A stretch of 53,601 bases of DNA from UBA1426 sp052034085 (lineage in GTDB: Bacteria > Bacillota > Clostridia > Peptostreptococcales > Anaerovoracaceae), in NCBI GenBank assembly GCA_052034085.1, contig JBPOJA010000017.1:1-53601 (forward strand), written 5' to 3'. Below the pieces are notes generated by a model, which did not search any database, was not told the DNA's origin, and worked only from the letters and a program-made list of their open reading frames with translations. This document shows, in pieces, positions 48,007 through 53,601 of this stretch. How positions within the stretch are numbered: the stretch's first letter is position 1; the number at the start of each line of letters is the position of its first letter. Both the position numbers and the translations under genes were made by a program.

Positions 48007-49255
48007 CAAAGTTAAAATCGCGGCAGTAGTACTTTCGGCAGGTTTTTCCAGGCGAATGGGGGAATTTAAACCTCTGTTGCCTGTTCAGGGAAAACCTGCG
48101 CTTTTAAATGTTATTGAAGCATTTAAAGAAGCCGGTGTGGCAGAAGTTTTTGTAGTCACCGGCTACAGGCGTGAAGATCTGTCTGCTCTCATAGAAAATG
48201 CCGGGGCAAAGGAAGTTTTTAATTCCGGTTTTGCCGATGGAATGTTCTCATCTGTAAAGGCCGGCATTAAGGCGGTTATGTCTGGGGCTGATTCAGAAAC
48301 GGAAACAGCCGGCATCCTTTTACACCCGGTGGATACGTCCCTGGTGGGAGCGTCCACAATAAAGGCTTTTTTTGAAGCTGTTTCCGCAGAGAAAGACAAA
48401 GGGCAAATGTTTGCCGTGGCCTGCTTCCAGGGGAAAAAGGGACATCCTCTTTTTATCCCCGCCGGATTATTCGATGAGATTCTGAAGCATGAAGGAGGCA
48501 GGGGTCTTAAGGAGATAACATCAAAATATGATGATGTTATGTTTCGTTTTGAGACCGGAGACGAATCCGTGATTCTGGACATGGATACAAAAAAAGCCTA
48601 CGAAGAAATGTTGGAATTTCATAAACGGACTGAAAATATTCAAAACCGGCTGAATGAACTTATAAAAAACAGACGAATCGTACTTATCAGGCACGGAGAA
48701 ATAAAGCAACATGCGGATAAGATTTTTCTGGGTCAATATGATCCGCCTCTTTCGGACAGGGGCAGGCAGGAAGCCTGTGAAGCGGCGAACTATCTGGCAG
48801 GGCTGGCTCTTCCTTTTGACAGAATCTACACCAGCGATTTGAAGCGTGCCAGTGAAACGGCCGAAATAATAGCCAGGCAAATGTCAGTTATAACTTCATA
48901 TTATTCCGGGATGACCATAATCCCGGAGCCTGGATTAAGGGAAATGTCCCTTGGATCCTGGGACGGGCGATTCATAAGTGAAATCATGCAGGAATATCCT
49001 GAACAGTATGCAAGGCGGGGAGAAAACCTTCTGACATTTAAGATTGATAATGAAAGCGAAAACTACTACGATTTGCGTTACAGAGTTCAGAAAAGCCTGC
49101 TAAAAATTCTGGAGCAGGATGATTCTGTTAATCTGCCTATCGTTTCCCACGGAGGGACAATTAGAGCCTTGCTCAGCATTTTAAAAAACGTAAGTATGGA
49201 AGAGACTCTGAAAATACCCGTAAAAAACGGAGAAATAATAATTTTGGAAGGCTGA
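47996..49255 (+). CDS. MobA/MocA-like nucleotidyltransferase fused to a histidine phosphatase (DVU_1551-like)
   Basis: This 419-residue fusion begins with a MobA-like NTP transferase domain (AAVVLSAGFSRRMGEFKPLL at 9-28, HPVDTSLV near 104), as in MocA, which adds CMP to molybdopterin. From about residue 227 a phosphoglycerate mutase-like histidine phosphatase starts with IVLIRHGEI (catalytic His near 233), has YTSDLKRASETAEII and ends with the second His in PIVSHGGTIRAL. A cytidylated cofactor for the Mo enzyme is likely, as in Mop. The phosphatase may remove a phosphate from a cofactor intermediate. Confidence 0.88.
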   Translation: MENNKVKIAAVVLSAGFSRRMGEFKPLLPVQGKPALLNVIEAFKEAGVAEVFVVTGYRREDLSALIENAGAKEVFNSGFADGMFSSVKAGIKAVMSGADSETETAGILLHPVDTSLVGASTIKAFFEAVSAEKDKGQMFAVACFQGKKGHPLFIPAGLFDEILKHEGGRGLKEITSKYDDVMFRFETGDESVILDMDTKKAYEEMLEFHKRTENIQNRLNELIKNRRIVLIRHGEIKQHADKIFLGQYDPPLSDRGRQEACEAANYLAGLALPFDRIYTSDLKRASETAEIIARQMSVITSYYSGMTIIPEPGLREMSLGSWDGRFISEIMQEYPEQYARRGENLLTFKIDNESENYYDLRYRVQKSLLKILEQDDSVNLPIVSHGGTIRALLSILKNVSMEETLKIPVKNGEIIILEG

Positions 49256-49265
49256 AAAAAGAACA

Positions 49266-49973
49266 ATGAGCTTTAATGGAAGATATACGTCAGGCTGTCT
49301 TATCTGCGGCGGTGAATTATATAACATACCCGGCAAATCCCTGCTCGCCAAGTGCAATATCTGCGGCAAGGAAGAAGCCACCCACACTTTTTGCATGAAT
49401 GGCCATTATGTGTGCGATGACTGTCACAGGGGAGAAATCCTTGAGCTGGTGCTGAGCATGCTTATGGAAAATGAATCGAAAGATCCGGTGGAAATGGCCT
49501 TGGAAGTTTTTGAAATCGAAGGACTTAACATGAACGGACCGGAATATCACAGTATTTTTCCGGGCATTCTGGTGGCTGCCTATGGCAATGTTAAAGGTAA
49601 CAAGAGCCATGAAATGGTAAAAGAGGCTATGAACCGGGGCAAGATGGTCAATGGTGGGTTCTGTGGAAGCCACGGCGCCTGCGGTGCTGCACTTGGATTG
49701 GGGATTGCGGCTTCTGTCATTAATGGGGCAACTCCATATTCAACTGTTGAACGCTGTGAAGCCAATCGCCTGGTTAGCCTAGCCCTGGCTGCCATCAGTG
49801 AAAGCGGCGGCGCCAGATGCTGTAAACGAGACGGCATCACTGCAATTAAAGTTTTCAAGGATGAGCTTGGCTGTTTCGAGTATTCCGGAAAAGAGTATAT
49901 ATGCAGTCAGTTTCCGGATAACGAGGTTTGTATTTTGGCCAGGTGCCCATATTTTCCCGGGGAGAATCAATGA
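49266..49973 (+). CDS. DUF5714-type Cys-rich protein
   Basis: This 235-residue protein is rich in cysteine. The N-terminal half has CLIC (11, 14), CNIC (30, 33), C43 and CDDC (50, 53), resembling treble-clef or zinc-ribbon modules. The central part has GGFCGSHGACGAALGLG and the end ARCCKRDG plus C-terminal Cys. I associate this with DUF5714, found beside radical SAM proteins in such loci; function unknown. The ribosome binding site is poor (AAAAAAGAACA). It overlaps the radical SAM gene by 4 nt (ATGA), implying that they act together. Confidence 0.78.
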   Translation: MSFNGRYTSGCLICGGELYNIPGKSLLAKCNICGKEEATHTFCMNGHYVCDDCHRGEILELVLSMLMENESKDPVEMALEVFEIEGLNMNGPEYHSIFPGILVAAYGNVKGNKSHEMVKEAMNRGKMVNGGFCGSHGACGAALGLGIAASVINGATPYSTVERCEANRLVSLALAAISESGGARCCKRDGITAIKVFKDELGCFEYSGKEYICSQFPDNEVCILARCPYFPGENQ

Positions 49974-51313
49974 GCAAGATATTGCGAAAAACCTACAGCG
50001 TCTGCCCTGTTTGCCTGAAACGGATTCCGGCGGTCCATGTGCAAAAGGGACGGGAAATATATATGGAAAAAACCTGCCCCGCACATGGAGAATTTTCCAC
50101 AATTCTGTGGCGGGGATTTTTGCCCATAGAAACCTGGCGGGGAGATTTATCGGAAATCCAGGACGGGGAGAATGAGAATTGCCCTCATGGGTGCGGCCTT
50201 TGCAATGAGCATCTTAGAGACACCTGTTGCATTTTATTGGAAGTCACCAAACAGTGCAATTTATCCTGTGCTTTCTGCTTTGCTGAAGGAGGCATGGGCA
50301 ATGATATTCCCTTTGAAAAAATAGTCAGGGATCTGAAGGCTTTGGCAGTGCCCGGCCAGACCCTGGTCCAGTTGTCCGGAGGGGAGCCTACGATAAGGGA
50401 TGATCTCCCGAAAATAGTGGCAGAGGCGAAAAATGCGGGTTGTGCCTATGTACAGCTGAACTCCAACGGACTCAGGCTGGCAGAGGATGAACCCTATGTA
50501 AGGGCACTGGCTGAGTCTGGTTTGTCTTTTGTGTTTATGCAGTTCGATGGAACGGATGACAAAGTTTACAGATCACTGAGAGGCAGGGATCTTTTTGCCA
50601 TTAAGGAAAAAGCGATAGATAACTGCAGCAAATATAATCTTGGTGTGACCCTGGTGCCCACCCTTGTCCCCGGAGTAAATATCAGTGAAATCGGGCCAAT
50701 AATCCGTTACGGGATTTCAAAGTCACCTGCAGTCAGGGGGATTCATTTTCAGCCTGTAAGCTATTTCGGCAGAACACCCGTCATACCTGCTGATAAAGAT
50801 CGATTTACTCTGGATGATCTGATTAATGAGATAAATATTCAGGCCGGAGACCTGATTCCTGATGGCTCCCTGTTTCCGTCGGCCTGCGATCATCCATTAT
50901 GTGGTTTTCATGGAGATTATATTGTGATGGGTGATAATTCGGCTGATGGCAGAAGCCTTTATCCTCTCAAAAAAAGCGGAGGCGAAGGCTGCTGTTGCGG
51001 TGAGCTTTCAAAAAAGGAAACTACCGCAGAACAAAATCGGCTCTTTGTCGCCAGGAGGTGGGAGCGGCCTGCAATTGATGCGGACGTCAGCGGCGGTTCG
51101 CCGGAAGATGAAGGTGAATCCGGTGAAATTGAGACTCTTGAAGGCTTTCTCAGAAGGGTTAAATCCCATAGCTTTACAGTGACGGCCATGGCCTTTCAGG
51201 ATGCGGGGAACATTGACCTGGAGCGGCTCAGAAGGTGTAGCCTTCACGTTTATAACGAAGGCAGGACAGTGCCATTCTGTGCCAATTACCTCAGCCCCTT
51301 AACATTTGGATAA
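49970..51313 (+). CDS. Radical SAM protein with extra Cys motifs
   Basis: This 447-residue radical SAM enzyme has the cluster motif CNLSCAFC (C96, C100, C103) and the SAM-binding QLSGGEPT near 142. Before it are CPVC (12, 15), C36 and CPHGCGLC (71-78), similar to the N-terminal extension of MJ0619/Tes-type enzymes, and near the end EGCCCGEL (341-343). The family near Mo hydroxylase genes has, as I recall, been named TrsS and in some species contains selenocysteine; here it is Cys only. The substrate is unknown, perhaps the DUF5714 protein or a cofactor precursor. ATG at 49970 follows GGGGAG. Confidence 0.85.
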   Translation: MSKILRKTYSVCPVCLKRIPAVHVQKGREIYMEKTCPAHGEFSTILWRGFLPIETWRGDLSEIQDGENENCPHGCGLCNEHLRDTCCILLEVTKQCNLSCAFCFAEGGMGNDIPFEKIVRDLKALAVPGQTLVQLSGGEPTIRDDLPKIVAEAKNAGCAYVQLNSNGLRLAEDEPYVRALAESGLSFVFMQFDGTDDKVYRSLRGRDLFAIKEKAIDNCSKYNLGVTLVPTLVPGVNISEIGPIIRYGISKSPAVRGIHFQPVSYFGRTPVIPADKDRFTLDDLINEINIQAGDLIPDGSLFPSACDHPLCGFHGDYIVMGDNSADGRSLYPLKKSGGEGCCCGELSKKETTAEQNRLFVARRWERPAIDADVSGGSPEDEGESGEIETLEGFLRRVKSHSFTVTAMAFQDAGNIDLERLRRCSLHVYNEGRTVPFCANYLSPLTFG

Positions 51314-51345
51314 ATGAACCAACTTGTTTCGGCTGATGGTTTTAG

Positions 51346-51373
51346 TTGACTTTTGCGGAGGTATATTTATAAT
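51346..51373 (+). promoter_or_regulatory. thrS promoter
   Basis: TTGACT (51346-51351) and TATAAT (51368-51373) with a 16-bp spacer, upstream of the T-box leader. Confidence 0.65.
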
Positions 51374-51379
51374 GTTAAC

Positions 51380-51573
51380 ATAGCAAATTTTGCAGTAATC
51401 CTGAATACAGGATATTTTAATACAGACAAATGCAGTGAAGAGCTTACCAGCTTGGAGCAGCGCCCGATGAGGGTGGCCGGCAGTAATTCTGTCGTTAAAC
51501 AAATGAAGTAATAGTTTGGGTGGAACCGCAGAATATGCCCCAAGCACTGTCTTAACGGTGTTTGGGTTTTTTT
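51380..51573 (+). promoter_or_regulatory. T-box riboswitch leader with terminator, controlling thrS
   Basis: The T-box core GGGTGGAACCGC is at 51518-51529. TTTGGG (51515-51520) can pair with CCCCAA (51538-51543) to form the antiterminator. The competing terminator uses CCCAAGCACTG (51539-51549) and CGGTGTTTGGG (51556-51566), a loop of 6 nt and seven T residues (51567-51573). Uncharged tRNA would stabilise the antiterminator. The upstream part is under 140 nt and I could not assign the Stem I specifier codon; threonine is inferred from the gene. Confidence 0.85.
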
Positions 51574-51585
51574 ATGGAGGAAGAC

Positions 51586-53331
51586 ATGATAGAAGAAATT
51601 AAAGAATTTGAAAGCAGTCCTGAAAGCGATGCTTTCCGTCACACCAGTTCCCATATCCTGGCTCAGGCCGTAAAAAGGCTTTTCCCTGAAGCTAAACTGG
51701 GAATAGGGCCTCCCATAGAGCATGGGTATTATTATGACTTCGACCTGGACCACAGGTTTACCGACGAAGACCTGATGGCCATCGAAAAAGAAATGAAAAA
51801 AATTGTCAAGGCCAACTACCCCCTGGAGAGATTTGAACTGCCAAGGGAAGAGGCCATAGAATTCATGGAAGAAAAAGGAGAGCCTTACAAAGTTGAGCTG
51901 ATTAACAATCTGCCCGAGGATGCCGTCATTTCATTTTATAAGCAGGGTGATTTCACAGATTTGTGCGCCGGCCCTCACAAAGGCTCCACGGCCGCAGTCA
52001 AGGCCCTGAAGCTCACCAGCGTAGCAGGGGCCTACTGGCGGGGCAGCGAGAAAAATAAAATGCTCCAGAGAATCTATGGGACTTCCTTTCCCAATCAGCA
52101 ACTTCTGGATGAGTATCTGAACATGGTGGAAGAGGCCAAGAAAAGGGATCACAGAAAAATCGGTAAAGAGATGGACTTGTTTGCCATTATGGATGAAGGA
52201 CCGGGTTTCCCGTTCTTTTTCCCCAAGGGTATGGTGCTGAAAAACGAGCTGGAGAGTTTCTGGCGCAAGTCCCACAGGGAAAGAGGCTACGAGGAAATTA
52301 AAACGCCGCTCATTTTAAATGAGGAGCTCTGGCATACTTCCGGTCATTGGGATCATTATCAAAACAACATGTATTTTACGAAAATCGACGATGAAAACTA
52401 TGCCATCAAACCCATGAACTGCCCCGGAGCCATGCTGGCCTACAAGCGTCATATGTACAGTTACAGGGATTTTCCCATGCGAATCGGGGAGCTGGGTCAG
52501 GTTCACCGGCACGAATTGTCAGGTGCCCTGCATGGCCTTATGAGAGTGCGTACTTTCACCCAGGATGATGCCCATATCTTTATGCTGCCTGAACAGATGA
52601 AGGATGAAATCATCGGGGTCATAGATTTCATCGACTACGTTTATAAGCTTTTCGGATTTAACTATCGGGTGGAGCTTTCAACCAAGCCGGAGAATTCCAT
52701 GGGAACTGAGGAAGAGTGGGAAAGGGCAACCAATGCCCTGAAAGAAGCCCTGGAGGAAAAGGGCATGGAATACACCATAAACGAAGGGGACGGTGCCTTT
52801 TATGGACCCAAGATTGACTTTCATCTGGAAGATTCCATAGGCCGAACCTGGCAGTGCGGAACAGTCCAGCTGGACTTTCAAATGCCCCAGCGTTTTGATT
52901 TAACCTATGTTGGCAGCGACGGCGAAAAGCACAGACCTGCCATGATTCACCGGGTTATCTTCGGAAGTATAGAAAGATTTATAGGGATTCTGACTGAGCA
53001 TTTTGCCGGGAAATTCCCTTTGTGGCTGGCTCCGGTACAGGTGAAAATACTTACTGTAACTGAAAGGTTCAACGATTATGCATACTCTGTGGCCCAAAGG
53101 CTGACCGATGAAGGTTTCAGGGTTGAAGTTGACGGCCGCAATGAAAAAATCGGTTATAAGATCCGCGAGTCCAGGAACCAGCGGGATGCATATATGTTAG
53201 TGGTAGGGGAAAAAGAGGAAAGCGGCCGGACTGTCACCGTCCGCAACAACAAGGCCGGCGAGCTGGGCGAAATGAGCGTCGATGAACTGGTGGCCAGAAT
53301 GCGTGAAGAGGTGGATAGTAAGGCTTATTAG
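51586..53331 (+). CDS. thrS: Threonyl-tRNA synthetase lacking the TGS domain
   Basis: This class II synthetase of 581 residues charges tRNA-Thr. It begins almost directly with the N2 editing domain: FRHTSSHILAQAVKRLFP near 18 (HxxxH metal site) and YYYDFDL near 48. The catalytic core has MNCPGAMLAYKRHMYSYRDFP (motif 2 zone, zinc Cys), LMRVRTFTQDDAHIF and motif 3 GSIERFIGILTEHFAG, and a C-terminal anticodon domain starts near 480. The usual 60-residue TGS domain of 640-residue enzymes is missing. ATG at 51586 follows GGAGG (51576-51580); upstream codons lie in the terminator. Confidence 0.93.
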   Translation: MIEEIKEFESSPESDAFRHTSSHILAQAVKRLFPEAKLGIGPPIEHGYYYDFDLDHRFTDEDLMAIEKEMKKIVKANYPLERFELPREEAIEFMEEKGEPYKVELINNLPEDAVISFYKQGDFTDLCAGPHKGSTAAVKALKLTSVAGAYWRGSEKNKMLQRIYGTSFPNQQLLDEYLNMVEEAKKRDHRKIGKEMDLFAIMDEGPGFPFFFPKGMVLKNELESFWRKSHRERGYEEIKTPLILNEELWHTSGHWDHYQNNMYFTKIDDENYAIKPMNCPGAMLAYKRHMYSYRDFPMRIGELGQVHRHELSGALHGLMRVRTFTQDDAHIFMLPEQMKDEIIGVIDFIDYVYKLFGFNYRVELSTKPENSMGTEEEWERATNALKEALEEKGMEYTINEGDGAFYGPKIDFHLEDSIGRTWQCGTVQLDFQMPQRFDLTYVGSDGEKHRPAMIHRVIFGSIERFIGILTEHFAGKFPLWLAPVQVKILTVTERFNDYAYSVAQRLTDEGFRVEVDGRNEKIGYKIRESRNQRDAYMLVVGEKEESGRTVTVRNNKAGELGEMSVDELVARMREEVDSKAY

Positions 53332-53368
53332 GAATGGTTGGCCAAGCCCCGGGCCAGTTAAGGCTTTA

Positions 53369-53436
53369 GATCAGTTGTGGGCTGTGAATCAGTTTTGTGT
53401 TGTGGATTGGTTTTGGGTTGAGGATCGGTTTTGGGC
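53369..53436 (+). repeat. 18-bp imperfect tandem repeat, 3.8 copies
   Basis: Units start at 53369, 53387, 53405 and 53423 (consensus GATCGGTTTTGGGTTGTG, with substitutions in each unit). The G/T-rich strand is the plus strand. It lies between thrS and the right-edge ORF in a 249-nt gene-free stretch. Confidence 0.7.
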
Positions 53437-53464
53437 AAAATTTCAAGTAATTTGAAATTTTGCC
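53434..53464. repeat. Perfect 13-bp inverted repeat (hairpin)
   Basis: GGCAAAATTTCAA and TTGAAATTTTGCC flank a 5-nt loop. There is no T run after it on the plus strand (ACCATTTC), so it is not a standard terminator for thrS. It starts where the tandem repeat ends and could mark the end of a mobile element. Confidence 0.65.
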
Positions 53465-53580
53465 ACCATTTCTCAGTTATGTCCGTATAATGGTGTAAAT
53501 TAGAAAACAAAAAAAGAGAACATGTTTCTCCTAATCGGTTACAATATAGTTACCACAACTAAAACCGGAGGTGAAGAAAC

Positions 53581-53601
53581 ATGTCTCAAGTCAATATTAC
53601 C
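53581..53601 (+). CDS. Start of a CDS cut by the window edge, possibly an IS256-type transposase
   Basis: ATG with GGAGGTG (53567-53573) upstream; only MSQVNIT is visible. Several IS256-family transposases begin in this style (MSQ-N-T). The sequence upstream (TATAAT at 53486-53491, then GTGTAAAT, then GAGAA/TTCTC inverted repeat at 53516-53530) would fit the left end of such an element. This rests on very little sequence. Confidence 0.4.

Noticed and set aside
53369..53436. CRISPR-like array
   Set aside because: The 18-bp units are contiguous, without spacers, and diverge between copies, so this is a simple tandem repeat.

Overview
The window looks like a chromosomal segment of a strictly anaerobic, low-to-mid GC Bacillota (Clostridia-type) bacterium. 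Pointers are strong AGGAGG-type ribosome binding sites with TTG/GTG starts, an SdpR/SdpI pair, a PASTA-domain kinase, a T-box in front of thrS, the Gram-positive gene order priA-def-fmt-rsmB-PP2C-prkC-rsgA-rpe, and an NAD-independent-looking molybdenum aldehyde oxidoreductase. No rRNA, tRNA, CRISPR array, prophage or complete insertion sequence was seen. About 55 protein genes are supported.

Layout. 1-4571: half of a REP-like palindrome at the left edge, a lone 43-residue small ORF with its own promoter and terminator, a DUF485 plus Na+/solute symporter pair, then an unknown membrane protein (possibly DUF5692) and an overlapping TetR regulator under a palindromic operator, closed by a full copy of the same REP-like palindrome. 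4578-8153: an SDR oxidoreductase, a divergent sdpR-sdpI immunity pair without toxin genes, and a 511-residue HTH regulator. 8273-16234: a purine block (xpt, BMP-type nucleoside ABC importer), then DJ-1, MFS and PHP genes. 16355-28027: housekeeping (ydbC, tdk, queH, asnA, priA through rpe).

28198-33716: a nine-gene, tightly packed operon that is a very divergent Tad/Flp-type pilus or secretion machine: SAF/CpaB-like, TadZ-like and CpaF-like proteins with altered P-loops, TadB/TadC-like membrane proteins, two tiny 47-residue pilin-like paralogs and two TadE-like pseudopilins. No prepilin peptidase is nearby.

34495-51313: a molybdenum block. It holds a ModE-type DNA-binding protein, a THEP1-type NTPase, a DUF364 protein, and a BtuCD-type ABC importer resembling MolABC, whose divergent promoters carry matching palindromic operators. 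Next come a Mo hydroxylase, a large FAD/4Fe-4S oxidoreductase, a small CxxC protein, and a divergent seven-gene operon (His/Cys-rich methyltransferase, C-GCAxxG-C-C protein, truncated CoA-ligase-like adenylating enzyme, XdhC, MobA-like transferase fused to a histidine phosphatase, Cys-rich DUF5714 protein, radical SAM protein). I read the latter as a maturation pathway for the Mo enzyme. Much of its chemistry is uncharacterised, and it is the best candidate here for a new system.

51346-53601: a T-box-controlled threonyl-tRNA synthetase lacking the usual N-terminal TGS domain, an 18-bp tandem repeat, a perfect hairpin, and at the right edge the first seven codons of what may be an IS256-type transposase.
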